Notes: generated from the sequence alone by a model not told the origin. DNA of 64,000 nt from Pseudomonas sp. (GCF_002796985.1 NZ_PEKX01000007.1:1106284-1170283), one strand, 5' to 3'. Shown: positions 40,833 to 49,714, numbered from the stretch's first letter. Program-made: numbers and translations.

Positions 40833-43800
40833 TCAGCTGTGGTGTTTTTCCACCACGGAGCCTTCTTCTTCCTCGGTCTTCTCGGCTTTGTCGCCTTCAG
40901 CCTCTTCGGCTGCCGGTTGCTCGGTGGCTTCAGCAGCTTCGTTCACGACTTCGGCTTCGGCGGCCTCGATAGTGACTTCAGTCGCCGGCTCGACCACGAC
41001 TTCGGCTTCCACGACAGCGGTCTCTTCGGCCACGGCTTCGGCCGAAGGAGCCTGCTCGACCTGCGGGGCAGCAGCTGCAGCTGCTGCGGCTTCGCGGGCG
41101 GCGCGTTCCTGGCGACGACGCTCACGCGGGTCGTTGGAGGCACGGCCAGTGGCATTGGCTGCTACTGCCGGGGCATCTTCTTCGGCAGGTGCCGGAGCTG
41201 TAGCCGGAGCTTCTTCGGCGGTAACCGAAGCTTCCACCTGAGGCTCTTCAATCCGTTGGATGACGGCCTCGATCACAGTTTCAACAGCCGGGCTCGGCGC
41301 TTCTTCCGCCACGACCGATTCGGCAGCAGCTTCAACGGCTTCGTTGGCGGTCGCTTCTACTGGCTCGGCAACCTGTTCCACGGGCTTGGCCAGGAACTCG
41401 ATGGTGTGCTCCAGGGCGCTTTCGGTACGAACGGCTTCAACCACGCCGGACTCGAGCGGCTGAACGTCGGCCTGAGTTTGGACAGTGGACGGCTCCTGCT
41501 CGGCAGCAGCTTCGGCTACGGCAACGACGGTAGCGGCGGCAGCGACCATGGCGGCGGGCGACGGAGTTTCAGAGGCAGTGCCTTCGGCGCTCACTTCGCC
41601 TTCAACACCATCGACGCCGGCTTCACGCTGACGTTCGCGGCGGTTGCTGCGGCGGCGCTGGCCACGGGAACGGCGACGCGGACGCTCGTCATCCGAGCCT
41701 TCGTCGTCCTGTTGATCCAGCAGCTCCTCGTTCGGCAGCTCTTCGGCTTCCAGGGCAGCGGCATCACGGGCCTGACGGTCCTCGCGCGGCTGACGCTCTT
41801 CGCGGGGCTGGCGCTCGGTGCGCTCGCCACGCGGCTGGCGCTCTTCACGCGGCTGACGTTCGGCACGCTCTTCACGAGGTTGGCGATCTTCGCGTGGCTG
41901 ACGCTCAGCCCGCTCTTCACGGGGCTGGCGCTCTTCGCGCGGCTGACGCTCGGCGCGTTCTTCACGAGGCTGACGCTCCTCACGCGGCTGACGCTCGGCG
42001 CGCTCTTCACGGGGCTGGCGCTCCTCGCGTGGCTGGCGTTCGGCGCGCTCTTCGCGCGGTTGACGCTCCTCACGCGGCTGGCGCTCTTCGCGGGCTGGGC
42101 GCTCGGCACGCTCGCCTCGCTCGTCGCGACGACCACGCTCTTTGCGCTCGTCGTCACGACGACCGCCGTCGCGACCGTCACGGCGACGGTTCTGCTGGCG
42201 ACCGTTGCGGCGCTCGCCCTGGCTTTCGCCACGCTCGGCGGCCGGCTTGGTGGCGGCTGCAACCGGAGCTTGTTCGGGCTTGCTGCCGGCGAACAGGCCA
42301 ACCAGCGACTTCACCAGGCCTTGGAACAGGCTCGGTTCCGGCATGGGTTTGGTGGCTTCGACGACCGGTGCTTCAGCGGCAGTCTGCTGCGGTGCAGGAG
42401 TCTGCGGGGAAACGGTCTTCACCGCGGCTTCCTGGCGAACCAGGGTGCGGGTGGCGCTGACCGGCTGAACTTCCTCGTGCTCTTCCGGAGCCATCTCGTA
42501 GCTGGCGTGACCGGTCAGAAGCTCGGGGTTGTCGTCGCGCAGGCGCTGAACTTCGAAGTGCGGGGTTTCCAGGTGGTCGTCCGGCAGGATGAAGATGCGC
42601 GCGCGGGTGCGCAGTTCGATCTTGGTGATGGCGTTGCGCTTTTCGTTGAGCAGGAAGGCGGCAACCTGGAACGGCACGCGCGCACGAACTTCGGCGGTGC
42701 GGTCCTTCAGCGCTTCTTCCTCGATCAGGCGCAGGATGGCCAGCGACAGGGATTCGACGTCGCGGATGATGCCTTGGCCGTTGCAACGCGGGCAGACGAT
42801 GCCGCTGGTCTCGCCCAGGGACGGACGCAGGCGCTGACGGGACATTTCCAGCAGGCCGAAGCGTGAGATGCGGCCAACCTGTACGCGGGCACGGTCGGCT
42901 TCCAGAGCTTCGCGGACGCGTTCTTCCACGGCGCGCTGGTTCTTGGCCGGGGTCATGTCGATGAAGTCGATGACGATCAGGCCGCCGATGTCACGCAGGC
43001 GCAGCTGGCGGGCGATTTCCTCGGCCGCTTCCAGGTTGGTCTGCAGGGCGGTTTCTTCGATGTCGCCGCCTTTGGTGGCGCGCGCCGAGTTGATGTCGAT
43101 GGACACCAGGGCTTCGGTCGGATCGATGACGATGGAGCCGCCCGACGGCAGCTTCACTTCGCGCTGGAAGGCGGTTTCGATCTGGCTCTCGATCTGGAAG
43201 CGGTTGAACAGCGGAACGCTGTCCTGGTACAGCTTCACCTTGCTCGCGTACTGAGGCATGACCTGCTGAATGAAGTTCAGCGCTTCGTCCTGGGCCTCAA
43301 CGCTGTCGATCAGTACTTCGCCGATGTCCTGGCGCAGGTAGTCGCGGATGGCGCGGATGATGACGTTGCTTTCCTGATAGATCAGGAACGGGCCGCTGCG
43401 CTCGCCGGAGGCGTCCTTGATGGCACCCCACAGTTGCAGCAGATAGTCCAGGTCCCATTGCAGCTCTTCGGAGCTGCGACCCAGGCCCGCGGTGCGGACG
43501 ATCAGGCCCATGTCGCCGGGAACGGTCAGGCCGTTCAGGGCTTCACGCAGCTCGTTGCGCTCTTCGCCCTCGATGCGACGGGAGATGCCGCCAGCACGCG
43601 GGTTGTTGGGCATCAGCACCAGATAGCGACCGGCGAGACTGATGAAAGTGGTCAGGGCGGCGCCCTTGTTGCCACGCTCTTCTTTCTCGACCTGGACGAT
43701 GACTTCCTGGCCTTCGCTCAGGACGTCCTTGATGTTGATGCGGCCTTCAGGGTTCTTCTTGAAGTATTCGCGAGAGATTTCTTTGAGGGGGAGGAAGCCG

Positions 43801-43994
43801 TGGCGTTCGGCGCCGAAGTCGACGAATGCGGCTTCGAGGCTCGGCTCGATGCGGGTGATGCGGCCTTTGTAGATGTTGGCCTTCTTCTGCTCGCGCGCAC
43901 CGGACTCGATGTCCAGGTCGAACAGGCGTTGGCCGTCTACCAGCGCGACACGCAACTCTTCGGGTTGAGTTGCGTTGATCAGCATTCTTTTCAT
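40833..43994 (-). CDS. rne: Ribonuclease E
   Basis: A 1053-residue essential endonuclease and degradosome scaffold. The catalytic half starts MKRMLINATQPEELRVALVDG and includes the S1 domain, metal-binding DINSARATKGG near 300 and GLIVIDFIDM near 345, and the zinc-link CPRCNGQG near 400. The C-terminal half is low complexity, first Arg/Glu-rich with seven 15-residue repeats, then Ala/Val/Glu-rich. These disordered regions bind RNA and partner proteins in other species. The ATG at 43994 gives the conserved start; upstream in-frame codons are not conserved. A 5' leader of about 530 bases precedes it. Confidence 0.97.
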   Translation of the reverse strand: MKRMLINATQPEELRVALVDGQRLFDLDIESGAREQKKANIYKGRITRIEPSLEAAFVDFGAERHGFLPLKEISREYFKKNPEGRINIKDVLSEGQEVIVQVEKEERGNKGAALTTFISLAGRYLVLMPNNPRAGGISRRIEGEERNELREALNGLTVPGDMGLIVRTAGLGRSSEELQWDLDYLLQLWGAIKDASGERSGPFLIYQESNVIIRAIRDYLRQDIGEVLIDSVEAQDEALNFIQQVMPQYASKVKLYQDSVPLFNRFQIESQIETAFQREVKLPSGGSIVIDPTEALVSIDINSARATKGGDIEETALQTNLEAAEEIARQLRLRDIGGLIVIDFIDMTPAKNQRAVEERVREALEADRARVQVGRISRFGLLEMSRQRLRPSLGETSGIVCPRCNGQGIIRDVESLSLAILRLIEEEALKDRTAEVRARVPFQVAAFLLNEKRNAITKIELRTRARIFILPDDHLETPHFEVQRLRDDNPELLTGHASYEMAPEEHEEVQPVSATRTLVRQEAAVKTVSPQTPAPQQTAAEAPVVEATKPMPEPSLFQGLVKSLVGLFAGSKPEQAPVAAATKPAAERGESQGERRNGRQQNRRRDGRDGGRRDDERKERGRRDERGERAERPAREERQPREERQPREERAERQPREERQPREERAERQPREERQPREERAERQPREERQPREERAERQPREDRQPREERAERQPREERQPRGERTERQPREERQPREDRQARDAAALEAEELPNEELLDQQDDEGSDDERPRRRSRGQRRRSNRRERQREAGVDGVEGEVSAEGTASETPSPAAMVAAAATVVAVAEAAAEQEPSTVQTQADVQPLESGVVEAVRTESALEHTIEFLAKPVEQVAEPVEATANEAVEAAAESVVAEEAPSPAVETVIEAVIQRIEEPQVEASVTAEEAPATAPAPAEEDAPAVAANATGRASNDPRERRRQERAAREAAAAAAAAPQVEQAPSAEAVAEETAVVEAEVVVEPATEVTIEAAEAEVVNEAAEATEQPAAEEAEGDKAEKTEEEEGSVVEKHHS
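41766..42080 (-). repeat. Seven tandem 45-base repeats inside rne
   Basis: Encodes seven copies of a 15-residue unit QPREERQPREERAER. Four copies are identical in protein and three are variant (PREDR, PRGERTER, PREDRQAR). The codons vary between copies while the protein is kept. This is the arginine-rich RNA-binding part of RNase E. Confidence 0.93.
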
Positions 43995-44528
43995 GTAGTA
44001 CCAATGGTTTCCGGGGCCACCGGAAACGGCGATCGGCACACACGACTCTCACGGTCGGTGCTAAGGCACGTACTCAGGAATGGCGGACCATTCCAGTGTC
44101 CAGCGGCAGCAGGATAAATCTGCTGTGCCGCGACTACGTTTCCTGCTTGTCGAGTAAGAACAAGCACTCATCAGGAGGAGGAATTAGCTGTCAGATGCGG
44201 ACGATAAGTGCGTCTACGTTCAAGGCAGGCGTTCAAGGCATGAACGCAACGCAATCCGACAGTTGTGCATCTCCGCCCTGCACATTTCCCTAAGAGCCGG
44301 GTGCCACTCGCTGAATCCGGGAGCGGGGTTGGCTTTTATCACGACTACCTTGGTGGTCGTGGTCATGTCTCAAGGCCTGGGTTTCGAGGCGCTGTCGGCG
44401 CGAGAATCGCTCGGGCCGTTGCAACGCTTCCGGGGACTGCCTCGTGTCCATTCAATGTGTTTGCAGGCGGTTGGGGGATGGCGATTTCGCGATCATCCGC
44501 AGGCCTGGCCACTTTTGGCGGCCTCCCG
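43995..44528 (-). promoter_or_regulatory. Long 5' untranslated leader of rne
   Basis: The predicted start near 44522 gives a leader of about 530 bases without a conserved open frame. In E. coli the rne leader (about 360 bases) mediates autoregulation by RNase E itself; the same is inferred here. No REP or transposon sequence is seen in it. Confidence 0.55.
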
Positions 44529-44557
44529 AATATAGCAGCAATGATTAAGTGCTTCAA
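44529..44557 (-). promoter_or_regulatory. Predicted rne promoter
   Basis: On the minus strand TTGAAG (44552-44557) and TATATT (44529-44534) are separated by exactly 17 bases. The region is AT-rich compared with its surroundings. It is divergent from rluC, whose start lies only 29 bases beyond the -35. Confidence 0.7.
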
Positions 44558-44573
44558 TTGAATGAAAAATTGT

Positions 44574-44579
44574 TATTAT
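44574..44579 (+). promoter_or_regulatory. Possible rluC -10 element close to its start codon
   Basis: TATTAT lies only six bases before ATG 44586, and there is no recognisable ribosome site. No consensus -35 is seen at 16-18 bases. If used, the transcript would begin at or near the start codon. Confidence 0.3.
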
Positions 44580-44585
44580 ATCCGC

Positions 44586-45542
44586 ATGACAAATCCCGCC
44601 CCTCCGACTTCCGGCGTTCAGCTGCTTGAAGTCGCGCCGGAGTATGCCGGCCAACGAATCGACAATTTCCTCCGCACCCAGCTCAAGGGCGTGCCCAAGA
44701 CCCTGATCTACCGCATCCTTCGCAAGGGTGAGGTGCGGGTCAATAAAGGTCGCATCAAGCCCGAGTACAAGCTGCAGGCTGGCGATGTGATACGCGTGCC
44801 GCCGCTGCGTCTGGCCGAGCGCGATGAGCCGGTACCGCTGGCCCAGGGCCTGCTGGAGCGGCTGGAGGCCGCCATTGTCTTCGAAGACAAGGCGCTGATC
44901 GTGGTGAACAAACCGACCGGAATCGCCGTGCACGGCGGCAGCGGCCTGAGCTACGGAGTTATCGAGGCGTTCCGTCAGTTGCGCCCGGAGTGCAAGGACC
45001 TGGAGCTGGTGCATCGCCTGGATCGTGATACGTCCGGCCTGCTGATGATCGCCAAGAAGCGCAGCATGTTGCGCCACCTGCACGACGCCCTGCGTGGCGA
45101 GCGCATCGTGGACAAGCGCTACCACGCCCTGGTTCGTGGCAACTGGCCGGCGGCGAAGAAGCAGATCGCTGTGCCGCTGCTGAAGAACAACCTGCGCTCG
45201 GGTGAGCGAGTGGTCGAAGTGAATCCCGAAGGCAAGGAAGCGCTGACCGAGTTCAAGGTGCTGCGCCGCTTCGGTGACTTTGCCACGCTGGTCGAGGCGC
45301 GTCCGATCACCGGTCGTACCCACCAGATTCGTGTGCACGCCAAGCACGCCGGCCACTCCATTGCTGGTGACCCCAAGTACGGCGATGAAGACTTCTCCCG
45401 CGAAATCCGCGAGCTGGGCGGCAAGCGTCTGTTCCTGCACTCGGCCTACCTGCGCGTGCCGTTGCCTGATGGCGGTGTGCTCGAGTTGGAGGCGCCGGTG
45501 GACGAAGTCTGGCAGCGCACCGTGGAGCGCCTGGATGCGTGA
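44586..45542 (+). CDS. rluC: 23S rRNA pseudouridine synthase RluC
   Basis: A 318-residue RluA-family enzyme that makes pseudouridines in 23S rRNA (positions 955, 2504 and 2580 in E. coli). An N-terminal S4 RNA-binding domain (QRIDNFLRTQLKGVPKTLIYRILRKGEVRVN) is followed by the catalytic domain with the active aspartate in HRLDRDTSGLLMIAK and TGRTHQIRVH. ATG 44586 fits the family start; ATG 44562 would add eight odd residues. It overlaps the next gene by eight bases. Confidence 0.94.
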   Translation: MTNPAPPTSGVQLLEVAPEYAGQRIDNFLRTQLKGVPKTLIYRILRKGEVRVNKGRIKPEYKLQAGDVIRVPPLRLAERDEPVPLAQGLLERLEAAIVFEDKALIVVNKPTGIAVHGGSGLSYGVIEAFRQLRPECKDLELVHRLDRDTSGLLMIAKKRSMLRHLHDALRGERIVDKRYHALVRGNWPAAKKQIAVPLLKNNLRSGERVVEVNPEGKEALTEFKVLRRFGDFATLVEARPITGRTHQIRVHAKHAGHSIAGDPKYGDEDFSREIRELGGKRLFLHSAYLRVPLPDGGVLELEAPVDEVWQRTVERLDA

Positions 45543-46221
45543 GTATTCCCTGCTGATCTTCGACTGGGATGGCACGCTGGTGGATTCCATCGGCCGTATC
45601 GTCGAGGCGATGCGGGTTGCGGCGATCGGTTCCGGCCTGCCGGAGCGCAGCGAGGCGGCGATCAAGGGCATTATCGGCCTGGGGCTGCCGGAGGCCATTC
45701 AGACCCTGTACCCGGAAGTGGAAGAGGGCGAGCCGCTGGATCGCTTCCGCCTTGATTACGGTAATCACTACCTGAGCCTGGAGGTGCAGCCTTCGCCGCT
45801 GTTCCCGGGCGTCGCTGAGGCCATGGCCGAGTTTCGCGGGGCTGGCTACCAGCTGGCCGTCGCTACCGGCAAGAACCGCCGTGGGCTGGATCGCGTACTG
45901 GCGGGGCAGGGGTGGACCGATTTCTTCGATATCACCCGTGCCGCCGACGAGTCGGCGAGCAAGCCGGATCCGCGCATGCTGCATGAGATTCTTGAGCATT
46001 GCCGGGTCGATGCCCGCGATGCGCTGATGGTGGGCGATTCGCCCTTCGATCTGGAAATGGCGCGCCGCGCCGGCATGGATTCGGTGGCGGTGGGCTATGG
46101 TGCTCAGTCGCTGGAGATCCTTCGGGAGTATGCTCCGGCGCTGGAAGTTGATCATTTCAATGAATTGCGCGCCTGGCTGGCCGGGCGTTCGGTCAAACCG
46201 CTGCTTAAGGTAGGCAACTGA
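45535..46221 (+). CDS. HAD-superfamily phosphatase, phosphoglycolate-phosphatase-like
   Basis: A 228-residue HAD hydrolase, subfamily IA. Motif I is FDWDGTLVDS with the nucleophile aspartate, motif II VATGKNRRGLD, motif III lysine in SKPDP and motif IV VGDSPFDLEMA. A helical cap lies between motifs I and II. The substrate is unknown; by position after rluC it matches the conserved Pseudomonas phosphatase at this locus. The start lies within the rluC 3' end and the stop overlaps sppA by one base. Confidence 0.9.
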   Translation: MREYSLLIFDWDGTLVDSIGRIVEAMRVAAIGSGLPERSEAAIKGIIGLGLPEAIQTLYPEVEEGEPLDRFRLDYGNHYLSLEVQPSPLFPGVAEAMAEFRGAGYQLAVATGKNRRGLDRVLAGQGWTDFFDITRAADESASKPDPRMLHEILEHCRVDARDALMVGDSPFDLEMARRAGMDSVAVGYGAQSLEILREYAPALEVDHFNELRAWLAGRSVKPLLKVGN

Positions 46222-47216
46222 TGTCGGATGAATGGAAGGCGGGCGATAGCAAGGCTGCTCAAGCCTCGGCGGGTGACGACAAGAGCTGGAAGTTGCTGGA
46301 GAAGGCCGTGCTGGCTGGCGTCCAGGAGCAGCGTCGGTCGCGTCGCTGGGGTATTTTCTTCAAGTTGCTGACCTTCGTTTACCTGTTCGGCGCGTTGGCG
46401 TTGTTCAGTCCTTTCGGTGGCCTGTCCAAGTCCGCCTCGCGTAGCGCCAGTCATACGGCGCTGATCGAGGTGAAAGGCATGATCGCCGACAATGAGCCGG
46501 CCAGTGCCGACAATATCGTCGGTGCGTTGCGTTCGGCGTTCGAGGATGCTGGCACCAAGGGCATTGTCCTGCGTATCAATAGTCCGGGCGGCAGTCCGGT
46601 GCAGTCCGGTTATGTTTACGATGAGATCAAGCGCCTGCGCGGTGAGCATCCGGATATCAAGGTCTACGCGGTGATCAGTGATCTGGGCGCTTCCGGTGCC
46701 TATTACATCGCGAGCGCAGCGGATGAGATCTATGCGGACAAGGCCAGCCTGGTCGGTTCCATTGGTGTGACGGCGGCGACTTTCGGCTTCGTCGGCACCA
46801 TGGGGAAGCTGGGTGTGGATCGCCGCATCTATACCTCGGGCGAGCACAAGGCGTTCCTGGATCCGTTCCAGCCGCAGAAGGCGGATGAAACGGCCTTCTG
46901 GCAGCAGGTGCTGGATACCACTCACAAGCAGTTCATCGATGTGGTGAAGAAGGGGCGCGGCGATCGCCTGAAAGACAAGGATCATCCGGAGCTGTTCTCC
47001 GGTCTGATCTGGTCTGGCGAGCAGGCACTGCAGTTGGGTCTGATCGATGGCCTGGGCAGTACCAGCTACGTGGCGCGCGAGATCATCAAGGAGAAGGAAA
47101 TCGTGGACTACACCGTCCAGGAAACCGCCTTCGACCGCTTCACCAAGAAGCTGGGCGCCAGCGTCGCCGAGCGCATGGCGATGTGGATGGGCTGGCAGGG
47201 GCCGGTCCTGCGCTGA
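46221..47216 (+). CDS. sppA: Signal peptide peptidase SppA (short form)
   Basis: A 331-residue S49 serine protease of the short, single-domain type (36K form). An N-terminal membrane anchor lies at about residues 44-66 (IFFKLLTFVYLFGALALFSPF); the nucleophile serine is in DLGASGAYYIAS and the lysine base in YTSGEHKAFLDPF. It degrades cleaved signal peptides in the inner membrane. A terminator follows. Confidence 0.94.
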   Translation: MSDEWKAGDSKAAQASAGDDKSWKLLEKAVLAGVQEQRRSRRWGIFFKLLTFVYLFGALALFSPFGGLSKSASRSASHTALIEVKGMIADNEPASADNIVGALRSAFEDAGTKGIVLRINSPGGSPVQSGYVYDEIKRLRGEHPDIKVYAVISDLGASGAYYIASAADEIYADKASLVGSIGVTAATFGFVGTMGKLGVDRRIYTSGEHKAFLDPFQPQKADETAFWQQVLDTTHKQFIDVVKKGRGDRLKDKDHPELFSGLIWSGEQALQLGLIDGLGSTSYVAREIIKEKEIVDYTVQETAFDRFTKKLGASVAERMAMWMGWQGPVLR

Positions 47217-47241
47217 GTGCGCGCCCTTATATAAAGAAGGA

Positions 47242-47274
47242 AAAAGGCCTGGCGATTGCCGGGCCTTTTGTTTT
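47242..47274 (+). terminator. Terminator of rluC-HAD-sppA
   Basis: Stem AAAAGGCCTGGC (47242-47253) and GCCGGGCCTTTT (47258-47269) with one wobble pair, loop GATT, followed by GTTTTT. Confidence 0.9.
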
Positions 47275-47285
47275 TCGATGGGGCG

Positions 47286-47864
47286 TCAGGGGATTTGCAC
47301 CTGTTCGGCCAGCAGCATGTCCACCAGGCAAATCAGTGGCAAGCCTACGAGGCTGGTGGCGTCTTCGCCCTCGGTGGCTCGGAACAGGCTGACGCCCAGG
47401 CCTTCGGCCTTGAAGCTGCCGGCGCAGTCGAAGGGTTGTTCGGCTTCCAGGTAGCGGCGAATGCGTGCGTCGTCGAGATCGCGGAAATGCACGGTGAAGG
47501 GTACGCAGCTGATCTGGGCTTTGCCGCTCTGGCTGTTGAGCAGGCAGAGGCCGGTCAGGAAGCTGACGCTCTCGCTGCTGGCGGCTCTTAGTTGTTCGGT
47601 GGCGCGCTCGATGTCATGCGGTTTTCCGAGGATTCGGCCGCTGCATACGGCAGCCTGGTCCGAGCCGATGATCAGGTGGTTGGGGTAGTGCTGTGCCAGG
47701 GTGCGCGCTTTGCTTTCCGCCAGTCGGCGCACCAGGTGTTCGGCGCTTTCGCCGGGTAGCGGGGTTTCGTCGATGTCGGGGCTCGCGCATTCGAATGGCA
47801 GGCGCAGTCGCTGCAGTAATTCGCGGCGGTAGGGTGAGCTGGAGGCGAGGATCAGAGGCAGCAT
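47286..47864 (-). CDS. Maf-family nucleotide pyrophosphatase (YceF type)
   Basis: A 192-residue Maf protein. It begins LILASSSPYRRELLQRL, the Maf signature, with DETPLPGES and GSDQAAVCSG. The YceF subfamily hydrolyses 7-methyl-GTP and related non-canonical nucleotides, which I infer from the ASSSPYR and cysteine-containing AVC motifs. AAAGGA precedes the ATG. It is divergent from yceD, as in most gammaproteobacteria. Confidence 0.93.
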   Translation of the reverse strand: MLPLILASSSPYRRELLQRLRLPFECASPDIDETPLPGESAEHLVRRLAESKARTLAQHYPNHLIIGSDQAAVCSGRILGKPHDIERATEQLRAASSESVSFLTGLCLLNSQSGKAQISCVPFTVHFRDLDDARIRRYLEAEQPFDCAGSFKAEGLGVSLFRATEGEDATSLVGLPLICLVDMLLAEQVQIP

Positions 47865-47939
47865 GGAGAATTCCTTTGGAGCGACGGCGGGATTCTAGCG
47901 AAAAGGGCTGTCCATACAGCGGTTTATGGCTAATTTCCT

Positions 47940-47967
47940 TTGACAGCTTCGGGGGCGTCCCTATAAT
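47940..47967 (+). promoter_or_regulatory. Consensus sigma-70 promoter of yceD-rpmF-plsX
   Basis: A perfect TTGACA (47940-47945) and a perfect TATAAT (47962-47967) with a 16-base spacer, the strongest promoter match in the window. The expected start point is about 47974, only three bases before the yceD ATG at 47977. Confidence 0.88.
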
Positions 47968-47976
47968 GGCGCGCTT

Positions 47977-48507
47977 ATGTTGAATGGACCGATTCCACCT
48001 CACGTTGATCCGCGCAAGCTGGTAGAGCGCGCCGCCACCCTCGAAGGTGTGCTGCCGATCGCCAGGATGCCACGTCTCAGCGAGCAACTGACCAGCAGCG
48101 ACGGCGATGTTCACGCGAAGTTTTCCTTCTTCCGTGATGCGCAGAAGCTGGCGGTCATGCACGTCGAGCTCAACGCCGAGGTGAGCATGGTATGCCAGCG
48201 CTGTCTCGAAGCGGCTAAATTCCAGGTGGGTGGTGCGTATGATTACGTCATCATCCCGGAAGGCAAGTCGATCGAAGATCTGCCCAGTGGCTACGATGCG
48301 CTGGAAGTGGGGGAAGATCCCCTCGACCTGACTTCGCTGGCTGAGGATGAGTTGCTGCTCGCCTTGCCCATCGTGCCGGTCCATGACCCTGAGGATTGCC
48401 AGCAGCCGGTGGGATACGCTACAGCGCCCGAACCGAGCGAGAACGTCGAAGAGCGGCCCAATCCGTTCAGCGTACTGGCGCAGTTGAAGCGTGACCCAAA
48501 CGTTTAG
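47977..48507 (+). CDS. YceD/DUF177 family protein
   Basis: A 176-residue protein of the YceD family, always beside rpmF and in plants needed for 23S rRNA accumulation; the bacterial role is probably in large-subunit assembly or rRNA levels. The core CQRC in VSMVCQRCLEAAKF and the tail NPFSVLAQLKRDPN are conserved. ATG 47977 aligns with the E. coli start, yet there is no ribosome site between it and the promoter. rpmF follows 13 bases later. Confidence 0.93.
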   Translation: MLNGPIPPHVDPRKLVERAATLEGVLPIARMPRLSEQLTSSDGDVHAKFSFFRDAQKLAVMHVELNAEVSMVCQRCLEAAKFQVGGAYDYVIIPEGKSIEDLPSGYDALEVGEDPLDLTSLAEDELLLALPIVPVHDPEDCQQPVGYATAPEPSENVEERPNPFSVLAQLKRDPNV

Positions 48508-48520
48508 GAGTTAATCAATC

Positions 48521-48703
48521 ATGGCTGTTCAGCAGAACAAAAAATCCCGTTCCGCTCGTGACATGCGTCGTTCGCACGATGCCCTGGACGCGAGCGCTCT
48601 GTCCGTGGAAAAGAGCACTGGTGAAGTTCACCTGCGCCACCACGTTTCCCCGGACGGTTTCTATCGCGGCCGCAAGGTCGTAGACAAAGGCTCTGACGAG
48701 TAA
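48521..48703 (+). CDS. rpmF: 50S ribosomal protein L32
   Basis: A 60-residue basic ribosomal protein: MAVQQNKKSRSARDMRRSHD is the family start. It has no cysteines, so it is the zinc-free form. It follows yceD and precedes plsX by three bases, linking ribosome and fatty-acid/phospholipid synthesis in one transcript. Confidence 0.98.
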   Translation: MAVQQNKKSRSARDMRRSHDALDASALSVEKSTGEVHLRHHVSPDGFYRGRKVVDKGSDE

Positions 48704-48706
48704 TCT

Positions 48707-49714
48707 TTGTCCGCACCAATCATCGCGATTGATGCAATGGGTGGGGACTACGGTCCCCACTGCATTGTTCCGGCCTGCATTTCCTTTCTGGCCGAGTATG
48801 CATCCCTCCAGCTGGTCCTTGTCGGCCAAGCTTCTCTGATAGAAGAGCATCTGCGCGGCCTTTCCTCGGTCGAGCGTCAGCGCCTTCATGTCCACCACGC
48901 CAGCGAAGTCATCACGATGGACGAACGTCCGTCCCAGGCATTGCGCGGCAAACCTGATTCCTCCATGCGTGTTGCCCTCGAGCTGGTTCGTGATGGCAAG
49001 GCCCATGCCTGCGTCAGTGCCGGCAATACCGGTGCGCTGATGGCGTTGTCCCGCTACCTGTTGAAAACTTTGCCCGGCATTGATCGTCCGGCGATGGTGA
49101 CGGCTGTGCCGACGCAGAGCGGCCACTGCCATCTGCTCGACCTGGGGGCTAATGTCGATTGCAGTGCAGAGCACCTTTACCAGTTCGCTGTCATGGGGGC
49201 CGTGGCGGCGGAGTCGTTGGGCAAGAGCAATCCCCGGGTCGCGCTGTTGAATGTCGGCACCGAAGACATCAAGGGCAACCAGCAGGTGAAGCTGGCGGCC
49301 AGCCTCCTGCAACAGGCTCGTGGCGTGAATTACGTCGGCTACATCGAAGGCGACGGCCTGTATCGCGGACTGGCGGATGTGGTGGTGTGCGACGGTTTCG
49401 TCGGCAACATCCTGCTCAAGTCCAGCGAGGGGCTGGCGGCGATGGTCGCTGCGCGTCTGGAGGAGCTGTTCAACTCCAGCCTGCCGGCCAAGGCGGTCGG
49501 CCTGATGGCGATGCCGTTCCTGCGTCGGCTGCGTGGCGAACTCACGCCGTCGCAGCACAATGGCGCGAGTTTCCTGGGTTTGCAGGGTATCGTGGTGAAG
49601 AGTCACGGCAGTGCGAAAGAGGAGGGCATCCAGAGCGCATTGCGCCGCGCGTTACTGGAAGTTCGCGAGAATCTGCCCCAGCGGCTGCATGGCCGCCTGG
49701 AACATCTGCTCTAA
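48707..49714 (+). CDS. plsX: Phosphate acyltransferase PlsX
   Basis: A 335-residue enzyme that converts acyl-ACP to acyl-phosphate for phospholipid synthesis. It starts IIAIDAMGGDYGPHCIVP, with SAGNTGALMALSR and DLGANVDCSAEHL as family marks. Translation begins at TTG 48707, which gives the conserved first residues. A soluble, membrane-associated protein. fabD follows after 104 bases. Confidence 0.95.
   Translation: MSAPIIAIDAMGGDYGPHCIVPACISFLAEYASLQLVLVGQASLIEEHLRGLSSVERQRLHVHHASEVITMDERPSQALRGKPDSSMRVALELVRDGKAHACVSAGNTGALMALSRYLLKTLPGIDRPAMVTAVPTQSGHCHLLDLGANVDCSAEHLYQFAVMGAVAAESLGKSNPRVALLNVGTEDIKGNQQVKLAASLLQQARGVNYVGYIEGDGLYRGLADVVVCDGFVGNILLKSSEGLAAMVAARLEELFNSSLPAKAVGLMAMPFLRRLRGELTPSQHNGASFLGLQGIVVKSHGSAKEEGIQSALRRALLEVRENLPQRLHGRLEHLL

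Noticed and set aside
41766..42080. Regular 45-base repeats considered as a CRISPR array or non-coding satellite
   Set aside because: There are no spacers, the units are in frame with RNase E, and the protein sequence is better conserved than the DNA.
40707..42866. A 719-codon plus-strand frame opposite the rne C-terminal half, looking like a membrane protein
   Set aside because: The Phe/Gly- and Leu/Thr-rich sequence is the antisense reading of the Glu/Arg/Ala repeats of RNase E, and it begins inside the REP element.
43995..44585. A possible small open frame in the rne leader (for example plus-strand 44263-44535)
   Set aside because: Overlapping frames of similar length exist in both directions, none has a ribosome site or known motif, and the region is better explained as the rne leader.
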